Shown one piece after another: positions 32,979-42,357 of a DNA stretch of 49,091 nt. The position numbers and the translations under genes are program-made. A model generated the notes under the pieces. The model saw only the letters and a program-made list of their open reading frames with translations. It was not told the DNA's origin and did no database searches. The DNA lies in the NCBI GenBank assembly GCA_021835025.1, contig JAKBQY010000056.1:1-49091 (forward strand), written 5' to 3'. The stretch comes from Thermoplasmata archaeon (lineage in GTDB: Archaea > Thermoplasmatota > Thermoplasmata > Thermoplasmatales > Thermoplasmataceae). The first letter of the stretch is position 1. Each line of letters begins with the position of its first letter.

Positions 32979-33162
32979 TCGCTCAATTTTGTTAAATTAT
33001 TGAGCCAAAAAATTCGACATATGCATTGTAGTACAATTCAGTGAATACCAATTTTGAATCTATTATTTCCATTGCATTTGAGATTATAATATTGAAAGAT
33101 GATGTACCATTTTTATATTCCTTCCAAAAAATAATTGAAATTCCAATTGCAAAAAAATGAGT

Positions 33163-34218
33163 TTAAAATTTCTGATGCGAATAACTCATTTTTGATAATC
33201 TTTTTATTATGTTTAATTTTTCTGGATTCCCATTTAAAATATCACTGTAAAATTTTATAGCAGTATCATAATCATTAACATCCACAGGTTTTGGCACCCC
33301 ATCCTTTCCCCCAAGGCAGAATGAAAATCTTACAGGATCGATATAGGATGCTGGATGACCATATATTATCTCAGATAGATAAGACAATGCTCTTATTGTG
33401 GATTTTTGCAATCCTTTAATGGACATCAACTCATCAAAATTATCAGGATTGTATTCATATAACTCCCTCATTTTATTCCAGTTTATGCGATAATTCAGGT
33501 CCAGTACATTCTTTTCCATGTAATTATCAAGACTTCTCTGTTTTGAATATTTTAATGGATTGTCCTTTATAATGTCTATTATCCCTTTTTTATTTTCACC
33601 ACTCCTTGATGTGGATAAATCCAGTACATTGTCATTTTCATAACCTGACAATCCGTTCCTTCCATCATTATAATAATCCTTAATACCATTGATCCAGTGA
33701 TATCTCCGGGCAATATGGAGGTTTTTATTCATACCCTGCTGCACGATTGAATAATTGCCCTTATAGTCTATTATTATAAATTGCATATATAAATCAAAGT
33801 TGTCCTGAAGTAGTTTTTCATCAATTTTGGCTATTTTCGTTGCATTATTACTGATGCGGTGCAGTAAACTCTCATTTATATTTCCATTATTCTCAAGAAT
33901 TTTGAATTCGTCCTTAATACTGTTTAGATGTCTTCCTTTTCCCCCTAGAATGAAAATATCATCATTTTTATTTAAATAATTTTTAAGTGCACTTAATGTT
34001 GCAGTGGTTGTTCCACTTGAGTTCCAGTCAAAACCTATTGCAAGTGATAATGAATGAAACCAGAAAGGGTCAGATATCCTTTTTAAAAAATCATCTGTTC
34101 CAAAATTTTTTATGATTATATCGCTGATTATGCCGCCGAGACGTATCATTCTTTTGTATAAATACTCCGGTGGATGGCCATAGTGCAATGGTAAAATGGA
34201 ACTCCCAGTATTTTCCAT
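33163..34218 (-). CDS. DUF763 family protein
   Basis: The 351-residue protein shows the DUF763 order: ILPLHYGHPPEYLYKRMIRL at the start, then FWFHSLSLAIGFDWNSSGTTTATLSALK, IFILGGKGRH, a middle with QDNFDLYMQFIIIDYKGNYSIVQQGMN and ARRYHWING, and a late SIKGLQKSTIRALSYLSEI helix like a helix-hairpin-helix DNA contact. Its position two genes from asnS may be incidental. The family is widespread in archaea and some bacteria; no function is established to my knowledge. DNA repair or nuclease activity is a guess from the HhH-like element. Confidence 0.88.
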   Translation of the reverse strand: MENTGSSILPLHYGHPPEYLYKRMIRLGGIISDIIIKNFGTDDFLKRISDPFWFHSLSLAIGFDWNSSGTTTATLSALKNYLNKNDDIFILGGKGRHLNSIKDEFKILENNGNINESLLHRISNNATKIAKIDEKLLQDNFDLYMQFIIIDYKGNYSIVQQGMNKNLHIARRYHWINGIKDYYNDGRNGLSGYENDNVLDLSTSRSGENKKGIIDIIKDNPLKYSKQRSLDNYMEKNVLDLNYRINWNKMRELYEYNPDNFDELMSIKGLQKSTIRALSYLSEIIYGHPASYIDPVRFSFCLGGKDGVPKPVDVNDYDTAIKFYSDILNGNPEKLNIIKRLSKMSYSHQKF

Positions 34219-34251
34219 AAATACTAAAAATAAAAGAGTATATTATATTTT

Positions 34252-35256
34252 TTATTTATAATTATGAATCAATTCAACTATATTTTTTAGCGTATTTTCA
34301 TTCGTTTCTGGCAGAACGCCATGGCCCAGATTAAATATATAGCCTTCATGATTTTTCAGATCTTTCAATATGTTTCTTGTTTCCTGCAGTGCCTCATTTT
34401 GATTATACGAAACCAAATATGGGTCAAGGTTTCCCTGCAATCCCACATTATTTCCAATAATTTTTCGTACATGACTCAACTTTATACGCCAGTCAATGCT
34501 AATAAAATCTGGACCTGTATCTCTTAATTCATCAATAATTCCTGATGTCCCCGTTGAGAAATAAATAATTGGTATCTTACCCTTAAATTCATTTATTATT
34601 TCTGTAATATCTTTTTTTAAATATTTATTGAATGTATATGGAGAAAGTGATCCAAGCCAGCTGTCAAAAATCTGAATTGCATCAACTCCTGATTTTACCT
34701 GTATTTTCAAATATTCAATAATCATTTCCTTTACTAATTTAACATAATTTTTGAAAATTTCATCATTGAACATTACTTTTTTTGTGATTGAAAGATTATT
34801 GTCTGATTTTCCTGAAAAAATATAGGAGAGAATTGTTATAATACCACCTGAAAAACCTATTAGTGGGATTTTATGTTTTTCTTTAAATAATTTTATTGCA
34901 TCAACTGTCCTATATTTCAGGTTTTTATTATCAAATTCATATATTCCATTCATTTCCCTATTATCAACATAACCATTTTCTATTACTGGCCCGTTTGAAT
35001 TAAAATCAATTTTATATCCCATAGCCTCAAGAGGCAAAATAATATCCGCAAATATTATTGCTGAATCAACGCTCAGGAGTTTTATTGGTTCATATGTAAT
35101 TTTTTCTGTTAATTCTGGATTCATGCATATTTCCCTGATTGTATTATCCCTTCGAATATCCTGATACAGTTTCATATATCTTCCGGCCTGTCTCATGAAC
35201 CAGATTGGAATTTTTTCTGACTGGTGATATTTGATCATGGAAATAAAATCATTCAT
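34252..35256 (-). CDS. hemE: Uroporphyrinogen decarboxylase
   Basis: The 334-residue protein begins with the classic substrate-site pattern [20 protein letters not shown], then [17 protein letters not shown] with the key Asp, [12 protein letters not shown] and [15 protein letters not shown], and [15 protein letters not shown] at the end. It removes four carboxyls from uroporphyrinogen III to give coproporphyrinogen III, the first committed step of the protoporphyrin route. Most archaea make heme from siroheme instead, so its presence is notable. It is coupled to asnS by an ATGA overlap. Confidence 0.93.
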   Translation of the reverse strand: MNDFISMIKYHQSEKIPIWFMRQAGRYMKLYQDIRRDNTIREICMNPELTEKITYEPIKLLSVDSAIIFADIILPLEAMGYKIDFNSNGPVIENGYVDNREMNGIYEFDNKNLKYRTVDAIKLFKEKHKIPLIGFSGGIITILSYIFSGKSDNNLSITKKVMFNDEIFKNYVKLVKEMIIEYLKIQVKSGVDAIQIFDSWLGSLSPYTFNKYLKKDITEIINEFKGKIPIIYFSTGTSGIIDELRDTGPDFISIDWRIKLSHVRKIIGNNVGLQGNLDPYLVSYNQNEALQETRNILKDLKNHEGYIFNLGHGVLPETNENTLKNIVELIHNYK

Positions 35257-36542
35257 GGTTTTATTCTCCTTATAGTTCTGGGATATGGTAAGGATTCCTT
35301 TATATTTTTAAGTCCACATATCCAGGTAACCAAACGATCCATGCCAAGTCCAAAACCACTGTGGGGTATACTTCCATATTTCCTTAAATCAAGATACCAG
35401 TAGTAATTTTCCTCGTTGAGATCGCTATTTTTTATCCTTTCCATCAACTGGTTTAAGTCGTAAATTCTTTCTCCCCCACCTATTACTTCCCCATATCCTT
35501 CAGGGGCCAGCATGTCATGGCAAAGAATTTCCTCCGGATTGTCTGGGTCCGGCCTGTGATAAAATGTTTTCAATGATTCTGGATAATCTATCACAAATAT
35601 GGGTTGGTCAAAATTGATCATTATATTGTATTCTTCATCAGCACCAAGATCATCCCCGTATTTCAAATCCATCCCAAATTTTTTGGACATTTCTATCAGG
35701 TCTCTGTATTTTATCCTCTGAAATGGTGGTTTTATTTTCTTTAATATATCTATATCTCTATTGATGATTTTTAAATCCTCCTCATTATTTTTTATGACTT
35801 GCTCAATAATATAACCAATCATTCGTTCTTCGTCTTTCATCATATCTTCATTATCGTACCATGCAGCTTCTGCTTCAGCATGCCAGTATTCGGTTAAATG
35901 CCTTCTGGTTCTTGACTTCTCTGCCCTGAAGCTGGGAGCAATTGTGAATACCTTTTCAAGGCTGTAAATCATTGTTTCAAGATAAAATTGCGTACTCTGG
36001 GTTAAATTTACCTTTTCCCCAAAAAAATCAACAGTGAATAATGTTGAGCCTCCTTCAGTTGCGGTTGAAACAAGCATTGGAGCTTGTACCTGGTAATAAT
36101 TATTTTTATAAAAAAAATCCGAAAAAGCTTTGAATATTGTTGATCTTATTTTAAGCACTGATGTAAACTCTCTGCTTCTGAGCCAAAGATGCCGGTTATC
36201 CAGCAAAAATTCCTCACCTAGATCCTTCGTAATGGGAAAATTTTCATTTCTTTCATATATTTTATATGATTTAATGGTTAGTTCATATCCAGTAATGGCT
36301 CTGGTCTCTTTTTTTATTGAGCCCGTAATCTCCATGCTGCTTTCAATGGTCATTGACGAAAGTTCTTTCATTTGTTCATCATTTAAATTCTCCGAATTTG
36401 CAATGCACTGGATTATACCAGAAGAGTCCCTCAAAATTATAAATGTTATTCTTCCTGAACTCCTGATTCTGTAAACCCATCCGTGTATAGTTACGACTGA
36501 ATTTGAATAATTTTCCGATAATATATTTTTTATATTTTCCAT
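35253..36542 (-). CDS. asnS: Asparaginyl-tRNA synthetase
   Basis: The 429-residue class II synthetase has an N-terminal OB-fold anticodon domain ([26 protein letters not shown]), motif 2 [21 protein letters not shown] and motif 3 [13 protein letters not shown]. The [12 protein letters not shown] and [13 protein letters not shown] sequences favour asparagine over aspartate recognition, and [11 protein letters not shown] is the usual end. It charges tRNA-Asn directly, so the amidotransferase route may not be needed. The end overlaps the hemE start. Confidence 0.92.
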   Translation of the reverse strand: MENIKNILSENYSNSVVTIHGWVYRIRSSGRITFIILRDSSGIIQCIANSENLNDEQMKELSSMTIESSMEITGSIKKETRAITGYELTIKSYKIYERNENFPITKDLGEEFLLDNRHLWLRSREFTSVLKIRSTIFKAFSDFFYKNNYYQVQAPMLVSTATEGGSTLFTVDFFGEKVNLTQSTQFYLETMIYSLEKVFTIAPSFRAEKSRTRRHLTEYWHAEAEAAWYDNEDMMKDEERMIGYIIEQVIKNNEEDLKIINRDIDILKKIKPPFQRIKYRDLIEMSKKFGMDLKYGDDLGADEEYNIMINFDQPIFVIDYPESLKTFYHRPDPDNPEEILCHDMLAPEGYGEVIGGGERIYDLNQLMERIKNSDLNEENYYWYLDLRKYGSIPHSGFGLGMDRLVTWICGLKNIKESLPYPRTIRRIKP

Positions 36543-36882
36543 CTATGGGCTATACTATTAATTTATATATTTTTTTATATAATGAAATTCTTGACCTCTT
36601 CCAAAATTAGGATGCTAAAATAGCAAGTAAAGGTGATTTCCTAATTTTGAAGGATACAATAAATTGTTGAAAATGAACTAATAAACACATGCATTAGCTA
36701 ATAACCCCAAATTATGATATTTTAACTTCCATATATTATATGAAATGTGAATACCTTCTGCAGAAGCATCAAGGCTTTAACATGTCATAGTTCATGGCAG
36801 TTCTTATACATAATAATTATTTTTTGCAAATTGCATATTAATTTAAAAAAAAAATTAAATAATAATATTTATTTATTTAGAT
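36543..36882. other. 340-base gap with inverted repeats, possible decayed element
   Basis: AAAATTAGGA (36603-36612) and TCCTAATTTT (36639-36648) form a perfect 10-bp inverted repeat, with a TGCTA/TAGCA stem inside the loop (36613-36625). CTTCTGCAGAAG at 36755-36766 is a perfect palindrome. On the minus strand weak, stop-interrupted coding (KNCHEL then HVKALMLLQKVFTF) could come from a transposase end but cannot be assigned. No gene is supported. The last part holds the promoter of the gene at 36883. Confidence 0.3.
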
Positions 36883-37254
36883 ATGAGGAAATATAGTTAT
36901 CTAGCATTACAATGGCTTGGATTTTTCGGTTCAATGTTATGGGCAGGTATACATTTTGATTTAATTGGATTACCTCTTCCGTACATAGCCAAGGTTTTTT
37001 TCGGTTTTGTGATAGCAATAAGTATAGCAAGTGGAATAATGTTCCTCGAAGGCAGAAAAAAATTCTATATTCCAATATTGATATTTTATATTCTTGATGC
37101 AGCATTGCTTATTGAATCAAGAGTGGCGATAGCACCGGTATTTAATACAAAACTTCCATATACAACAAGTTCTATAGACGCACTGGTTCTGGATTTTATC
37201 ATGATAATTATTTCAATAGTAATAATATTGATGGGAAAAACTCAAAAAAAATAG
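36883..37254 (+). CDS. Four-helix membrane protein, unknown
   Basis: The 123-residue protein has four hydrophobic segments at about 8-26, 33-53, 61-80 and 95-117, with short loops (GRKKFY, APVFNTKLPYTTS) and a basic end (GKTQKK). No family is recognised. The TATA-like AATAATATTTATTTATTTAG region runs directly before the ATG, so it is an independent leaderless gene. Confidence 0.6.
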   Translation: MRKYSYLALQWLGFFGSMLWAGIHFDLIGLPLPYIAKVFFGFVIAISIASGIMFLEGRKKFYIPILIFYILDAALLIESRVAIAPVFNTKLPYTTSSIDALVLDFIMIIISIVIILMGKTQKK

Positions 37255-37563
37255 ATGCATTTCATTATCATTTTTATATACGGCATTTTTTTATTATCTG
37301 ATACATTTTGAATAAATTATTAACATAACGTGTATGGGAAATCTATTTTCAATATTCATATAATCCTATTCTAAATGGTATTTTATTCCATTGATTTTTC
37401 AATATATAATAAATTTTTTCATTATAAATTATTATTAAAGCGTAAAACACTGGTTATATAATAAATAATTACATAATCGAAAATCGTATATAAATATTAA
37501 TTTATAATAATATTAGTTATTTTTTAAACGATAAATTTAACATCTTTTAAATTATTATGAATT
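37255..37563. other. 309-base AT-rich gap
   Basis: I see no ORF, repeat or RNA gene. The sequence is extremely AT-rich with several T-runs after the upstream gene (possible terminator at about 37270-37300). A TATA-like ATAAATTTAAC near 37530-37540 is suitable for the DUF2175 gene. Confidence 0.4.
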
Positions 37564-37863
37564 ATGGAATACGGATGCTACGTATGTAATAAACTAATAA
37601 AAACTGGTGAGAAATTTACCTTTACAAAGGATGGGTCAGTGCATTTTGATTGTTTTATATCCACAAAAAGGAAAACAGTACATGAGGAAAAACAGGAATA
37701 TCTGAGAACATTGAGCCTGATTCTTGATTACCAGTTAACGTATCTTGTGGCTTTATTGAATGTAAAAACTGATGATAAGGAGTCCCAGGATCTTTTAAGA
37801 AAGAGAATAACAACGATAGAAAAAGAAAGTGGAGATATAACAAATAATATTTACAATTTGTAA
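37564..37863 (+). CDS. DUF2175-like zinc-ribbon protein
   Basis: The 99-residue protein starts CYVCNKLIKTGEKFTFTKDGSVHFDCF, a C-x2-C ... H-x2-C LIM-like zinc knuckle that I associate with archaeal DUF2175. The remainder is a helical hairpin (KRKTVHEEKQEYLRTLSLIL, then ESQDLLRKRITTIEKES). The function is unknown. It lies next to the transcription/ribosome cluster but convergent to it. Confidence 0.75.
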   Translation: MEYGCYVCNKLIKTGEKFTFTKDGSVHFDCFISTKRKTVHEEKQEYLRTLSLILDYQLTYLVALLNVKTDDKESQDLLRKRITTIEKESGDITNNIYNL

Positions 37864-37928
37864 ATCTAAAAGTTTTTCTTTACATCTATCCTAAAATTTT
37901 ATTATTTACGTTATAAAATAAAAAAAGT

Positions 37929-38084
37929 TTATTTTTTCTTTTTAAATTCTGTATATCCACATTTTCCACATGCGTATCTGTCCTTATGTTCGGCCAGAAA
38001 CACACCTGGTCCGCATCTTGGGCAGAATCGTTTTTTTCTGACTATTTTATCATTTTCAACTGCATATAGTTGTCTTTTTTCCAT
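37929..38084 (-). CDS. rps27ae: Small ribosomal subunit protein S27ae
   Basis: The 51-residue protein has a basic start ([20 protein letters not shown]), then a four-Cys zinc finger [21 protein letters not shown] continuing to CGYTEF, and KKKK at the end. Archaeal S27ae is about 50-60 residues with this spacing. The start is one of two adjacent ATGs: 38084 is better spaced from GAGGTGG, while 38087 gives an ATGA overlap with the S24e stop. It is last in the rpo7-spt4-DPCK-rps24e-rps27ae cluster. Confidence 0.93.
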   Translation of the reverse strand: MEKRQLYAVENDKIVRKKRFCPRCGPGVFLAEHKDRYACGKCGYTEFKKKK

Positions 38085-38401
38085 CATTCCACCTCTTTCT
38101 GTTTAAGTTTATTTCTTATTAATTCATAATCAGGTTCATACAACAATGCATGTTCCTTCGTATCATAAATTTTTGCATATCCTTTTATTTCGTCCTTTCC
38201 TGTTTCTTGTTTATTATTGTCAACAATAATCAGATCCTTTGATACCTTGTAATAATTCACAAGCAAATCCTTTATCTGTTCCCTGCTTGGTGTTTTCCCA
38301 GAATCATATACTATTGTATATTTTATTTCCTTCCTGAACAATGCACCATTGTCACGCTCACTATCAACCTTGAAATTTTTTATTACTGTATTTTCAGACA
38401 T
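38084..38401 (-). CDS. rps24e: Small ribosomal subunit protein S24e
   Basis: The 105-residue protein has the S24e order: an N-terminal strand with NPLFxRKE-like [20 protein letters not shown], then [38 protein letters not shown] and a late [12 protein letters not shown]. It is a ribosomal small-subunit protein of archaea and eukaryotes. Coupled to S27ae and to the kinase gene by short overlaps. Confidence 0.93.
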   Translation of the reverse strand: MSENTVIKNFKVDSERDNGALFRKEIKYTIVYDSGKTPSREQIKDLLVNYYKVSKDLIIVDNNKQETGKDEIKGYAKIYDTKEHALLYEPDYELIRNKLKQKEVE

Positions 38402-38891
38402 TTATATCACCCAACATTTTTCTTACTGTATCCTTTATTTCCTTATTTACTTTTATATATGCCATACCCCTATCTGGAATTCCATATACAATTACTGTAT
38501 TGAAATCTGCATAAAATATTATTGGTATAACCGCCAAATCTTCTTCTCCGTGTACTTCTATCCTTGTTTTATTTCCCGATTCAAATGCTTTTTTTATGGC
38601 ATTTATCAGGGCAATGCTCATTGTTCCCGCAGGATTCGACACCCGAATTGAGTTTTTTACATGTTTAAAAAACCTTTCATTCCTTTTTGTCATGAGATCT
38701 ACAACCTGAAGGAAAATTTCAACATTGTTCTTTTTTAGATTTTCTGTTGTAACATCACCCACACTGATAATCTTATTGGAATTTGATAATTCTTTAATTT
38801 TATCGCATGTGGTTAAATTGTGCTTAAATTTCTTTATGGTATTGATTATGGTATTGCCCAACACAATATCATGATCTAACTTTAATGGCAT
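38394..38891 (-). CDS. GTP-dependent dephospho-CoA kinase (DUF359)
   Basis: From ATG 38891 the product has 165 residues and begins [13 protein letters not shown]. The conserved blocks are [35 protein letters not shown] (the TxxNPAG motif), [20 protein letters not shown] (the VxGEEDL motif) and [11 protein letters not shown]. The family makes CoA from dephospho-CoA using GTP in archaea. An earlier in-frame ATG at 38927 would overlap spt4 by almost 60 bases, so I prefer 38891. The cluster position next to spt4 and rps24e is conserved in archaea. Confidence 0.9.
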   Translation of the reverse strand: MPLKLDHDIVLGNTIINTIKKFKHNLTTCDKIKELSNSNKIISVGDVTTENLKKNNVEIFLQVVDLMTKRNERFFKHVKNSIRVSNPAGTMSIALINAIKKAFESGNKTRIEVHGEEDLAVIPIIFYADFNTVIVYGIPDRGMAYIKVNKEIKDTVRKMLGDINV

Positions 38892-39060
38892 ACATACCGG
38901 GTTCCGCAATATTGGCCTTATTGGCAATTATGGAATTAACATTATTGACTATCAAAAAACCGAACCAATCTTCCCTTGTTTTTTCTTCCCCATGCACAGG
39001 GCAAACACTATCATATGTTAATCTTTTGCAAATTTTACATGCTCTGTATATTTTTTTCAT
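38869..39060 (-). CDS. spt4: Transcription elongation factor Spt4
   Basis: The 63-residue zinc protein has CKICKR near the start, then CPVHG, which has Cys then His rather than the usual second Cys pair, DWFGFLIVNN, and [12 protein letters not shown] as the family end. It partners Spt5 in the elongation complex. The substitution of one cysteine by His (CPVHG for CPxCG) still allows zinc binding. GGTGATA precedes the ATG. Confidence 0.92.
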   Translation of the reverse strand: MKKIYRACKICKRLTYDSVCPVHGEEKTREDWFGFLIVNNVNSIIANKANIAEPGMYAIKVRS

Positions 39061-39068
39061 ATTATCAC

Positions 39069-39647
39069 CTAATTCTTAATATTCTCCTTATGCAACCATT
39101 CCTCTTTTCCCAATCCTGGCTGTTTAGCAGTTAAACCTATTTTGGTTTCTGATAGTGATGATGAGCCGAGATTCAATGAAACTATTTTTACCCTGATCTT
39201 ATCTCCAACTCTCAATGATAATTTTGAATCTTTTCCGGATAATATCTGATTGTCAATATCCACATTTATAGAATCATCCATAATCTGGCTTATATGCAAC
39301 AATCCCTCGAATGGACCAAACTTTATAAATGCACCAAACTTTTGGATAAACATCACAATACCATCTACAATTTCATGCATTCTAGGGTAATATGCAAGTG
39401 CACTGTATTGTATTGTTTGATAAACTCCTCCATCGCCATGTACAATTGATCCGTTGCCCTTTAGGGTTATATTTTCCAGTAAAATAACAAAAGATTTTCC
39501 AACACTTCTATGTTCTTCATTTTCCATATCCACCAATTTGCCCTCAAGCATTGATTTTGATGCATCCATCACAGCTTTATTGTAATTTTCATTCAATAAC
39601 TCAGGAGGAACTCTTATTACATATTCATCTTCCATTGAAATATACAT
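39069..39647 (-). CDS. rpo7: DNA-directed RNA polymerase subunit Rpo7 (RpoE')
   Basis: The 192-residue protein has the N-terminal tip domain (EDEYVIRVPPELLN, then GDGGVYQTIQYSALAYYP) and a C-terminal S1 OB-fold (EIVDGIVMFIQKFGAFIKFG, with GLLHISQI). It forms the polymerase stalk with Rpo4 and binds nascent RNA. The ATG at 39647 is about 25 bases from a TATA box on the same strand at 39668-39677, giving a leaderless mRNA. First gene of the conserved five-gene cluster. Confidence 0.95.
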   Translation of the reverse strand: MYISMEDEYVIRVPPELLNENYNKAVMDASKSMLEGKLVDMENEEHRSVGKSFVILLENITLKGNGSIVHGDGGVYQTIQYSALAYYPRMHEIVDGIVMFIQKFGAFIKFGPFEGLLHISQIMDDSINVDIDNQILSGKDSKLSLRVGDKIRVKIVSLNLGSSSLSETKIGLTAKQPGLGKEEWLHKENIKN

Positions 39648-39667
39648 TTTTCTCTGATTATATAAAA

Positions 39668-39677
39668 ATTTATAAAC
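39668..39677 (-). promoter_or_regulatory. TATA box of the rpo7 cluster
   Basis: GTTTATAAAT on the minus strand is centred about 25 bases before the rpo7 ATG at 39647, without a Shine-Dalgarno sequence. Confidence 0.5.
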
Positions 39678-39933
39678 TTTTCCTTATTTAATATGGCGGA
39701 CATTTTCTGTTGAAAATTCCAGGCAATTTCTATTCTGGATATTGGGGAATTCTTGGTTGCTAATCAATCGTTATGTATATGTTAATTATCTGATACAATA
39801 ACAATTGTCCATCAATAAAGAATTTCACAGTATAGTTTAGAGAAAATTCTATCATAATTTCAACATTCAATTTCCAGCATAATTTATTTATTAAACGGTA
39901 TTCAAATATTAATTTTAAAAAAATATAGGTTCA
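39678..39933. other. Gap with TIR-like motif, copy 3
   Basis: TATGGCGGACATT at 39692-39704 repeats the motif at 20678 and 23394. The rest is AT-rich without an ORF. The interior of any former element would lie to the right, where no transposase pattern is readable. Confidence 0.35.
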
Positions 39934-42060
39934 TTATGATCTTCTTCTGACCCTGAATTCAATGTAGATATCCAAAACCACGATCATGAATAATATTAAA
40001 TCAAAGATATTTATGGAAATATATTTATCCGTAAATAGCGTACTTGATAAAAATTCAGCATGCATTGATGAAAACAGTGGGTCAAATGCAGAATTTATAA
40101 CTATAAAGACGTTCTTTTCAGGACTTTTCACAATAAACTGATTTGACGTAATATTATATGCTTTATTATTCATATTATATGAAATATTGGCGTATGGAAT
40201 TACATATTCTCCCGTACCATTCAATTTAACATTATACGAAAAGTTATCATATTGGTTCGGTGCCAGGGTTATGTTGTTTCTAAATGGAGAGCCTGAAACG
40301 AGTTCAATTGAATTAGCTTTGCCATAGTATGACAAAAACGTAGATTCTGATATGTTTACGTTCCTAATTGTGGAATTGTCCTTGTTTTGAAGTACGGTAT
40401 ATATTGTTGTTATTCCATTGTGTGTCCTATAATATATATTAAAGTATATGTATGCCGGAAATGTATAATTAACCTGAATATTTGAGGTATATGGGTTAAC
40501 CTCGCCTTTATAATAATAGGTAGTAGATCCATTTGGCTTAAAATTATTAGCAAGTGTATCATTATTGGTATAGAACAAGGAATCTGTAACCGTCTTGCCT
40601 GATGATGTTGTATTGGGATAAATAATTCCTATAATGGAAAGTTCATTTGGCCCAAATTTAATCGTACTATTGTAATTTAATAAATAACTCAGCCTTATAT
40701 TTTTGAAACTTCCTGATGAATGGAATATATGCGTTTTTTCGAAAACACCAATCAGGAATTTTTTATTTCCCACATTTACATTATTCTTAAACAGTAATGA
40801 ATAATTCCCATAACCATATGCCATTATGGAAGCATTTACACTTTTATCACTACTCCCCGGTATATAGTAACCATTATCTGTATTGTTTTTTAAAATGTGG
40901 TACATTGATTGGTTGGTGTGATAATTATTAACAATAGATTCCGCTGATGTTTTATAATTAACATTTTGTCCGTAAATATATAGATTTAAATGATTATATG
41001 TTGAATTATAAATAAGTTCGGGAGATGTCATACCCGCTGCCTTCAATAAAGAGGATGTACCAGAAGAGCCCAGGCTATATGTATTTTTCGTGATAACTAT
41101 AAAGACTGCATCAGGAATTACATTTAATATGCTGGAAAGGCCATTAACGGTAAAATTATGGCTTTTGAGAAAATGGGATAGTACGGAAATGTTGTTGTTC
41201 AATATTACTGAAGCAAATGCAACACTGCTGGGAGATGAATAATTGCTGGACAAGGCAACTGAACTTATCAATGATCCATTTTCAGTAATATAATTCAGGG
41301 AACCCTGCATTGGCTTTGAAGTATTTAAATCCGTTATGGAAAAAGCTGTGGAGTTCTCTTTTGGATTATTAAAATTAGCTGGCACATACATTGAGGTAAT
41401 CATCAGTAATACAATAATAATGGCAATTACGGTAATTGCTGCTTGATTCTTTTTAATATGCTTTTTTCTATGAATTAGACTACCTACAACGGCTGATACA
41501 GCAATTACTATAATCAAATTTTCAATTATATTAAATATTAATGGTTCAAATATGATAAAGTTAATGTTTCCAGAAGGTCCAGATCTCATTAACTGTAATA
41601 ATATTGGATAGATCGTTGAAATAACTGGCTCGTTTTTTATCGCAATAACTGTTGTTCCTGCAGGTATTACATATAAACTAACATGAAATATATTTAATAA
41701 ATCAGATTCAAGAAGTGATATATTTAAAGTTAAAATGCTCATGTTAAACATGGATAAAAATATGAGAAAAATTAAAGATGATGAGAGTGTAAACATTAAA
41801 ATTGATACACCGGCTGCCCTGAAACCCTTTCCAGAAAATATGCCAATTACAACTCCTATAATTACCCATGACACAAATATTATTGTATGATTTATAGGAC
41901 TGCCAGCAATTAACCCCAGAATACCAAGAAATAGAGGGAATTTATAACCAAAAAATGGTCCCAACCAGTTAATCAATGGTTTAAAAAGTGATGAAATTTC
42001 AATATACGCAAGCACCACTATTGAAACAGCCCCTGTAATTATCCCGGCAAGTTTACCCAT
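39934..42060 (-). CDS. Large membrane-anchored surface protein, unknown
   Basis: The 708-residue protein has about seven hydrophobic segments in the first 230 residues (for example GIITGAVSIVVLAYIEIS, FLGILGLIAGSPI, VAVSAVVGSLI-type stretches). A large exterior domain (about 235-675) rich in Asn-X-Ser/Thr sequons, Tyr and Ser follows, then a final helix FDLILFMIVVLDIYIEFRVRRRS. Dense sequons suit archaeal N-glycosylation. No catalytic motif or named family is seen. It is monocistronic and convergent with nothing. Confidence 0.65.
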   Translation of the reverse strand: MGKLAGIITGAVSIVVLAYIEISSLFKPLINWLGPFFGYKFPLFLGILGLIAGSPINHTIIFVSWVIIGVVIGIFSGKGFRAAGVSILMFTLSSSLIFLIFLSMFNMSILTLNISLLESDLLNIFHVSLYVIPAGTTVIAIKNEPVISTIYPILLQLMRSGPSGNINFIIFEPLIFNIIENLIIVIAVSAVVGSLIHRKKHIKKNQAAITVIAIIIVLLMITSMYVPANFNNPKENSTAFSITDLNTSKPMQGSLNYITENGSLISSVALSSNYSSPSSVAFASVILNNNISVLSHFLKSHNFTVNGLSSILNVIPDAVFIVITKNTYSLGSSGTSSLLKAAGMTSPELIYNSTYNHLNLYIYGQNVNYKTSAESIVNNYHTNQSMYHILKNNTDNGYYIPGSSDKSVNASIMAYGYGNYSLLFKNNVNVGNKKFLIGVFEKTHIFHSSGSFKNIRLSYLLNYNSTIKFGPNELSIIGIIYPNTTSSGKTVTDSLFYTNNDTLANNFKPNGSTTYYYKGEVNPYTSNIQVNYTFPAYIYFNIYYRTHNGITTIYTVLQNKDNSTIRNVNISESTFLSYYGKANSIELVSGSPFRNNITLAPNQYDNFSYNVKLNGTGEYVIPYANISYNMNNKAYNITSNQFIVKSPEKNVFIVINSAFDPLFSSMHAEFLSSTLFTDKYISINIFDLILFMIVVLDIYIEFRVRRRS

Positions 42061-42111
42061 ATTATATTAAATCAAATCATATATATAAATTTATGTATAT
42101 TTATTCAGAAA

Positions 42112-42255
42112 TTATGTTAGTAACTGGTCAGTCAAATGTGCATGGAGATAGACCACTCTGACTTTTCCAACTTATATTTCATGGTCTTTTTGAATTTTTT
42201 TCAGATGGTTTATTTTGGTTATTGATGGATTTGCATCTTTGCCATCACATCCCAT
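42112..42255 (-). pseudogene. TnpB internal fragment, decayed
   Basis: In the 297-base gap 42061-42357 the minus strand reads GCDGKDANPSITKINHLKKI then QKDHEI and, after a stop, VGKVRVVYLHAHLTDQ. TnpB cores run 'DG..i.nP.fl.k..k.L.k.Q...sr....k.r.kva.lH..i.nqR.D', so the pattern 'DGK..NP...K..HLKKIQ' followed by 'VRVxxLHxHLTDQ' fits. It lacks start and catalytic parts. By-eye homology only. Confidence 0.4.
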
Positions 42256-42357
42256 GATTTTCTATCTCAATGAAAGATAGACAAAAATTTCGTGCACGTT
42301 ATACTGAATAGTTACTTATGTTAAAAAAAAATATATATGGACACCATATAAAGTAAA

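Noticed and set aside
32618-33044. Two plus-strand ORFs across the same gap
   Set aside because: They read through the reverse complement of the IS end hairpins; no ribosome site or family pattern.
36603-36648. CRISPR repeat
   Set aside because: A single inverted repeat with no regularly spaced copies.
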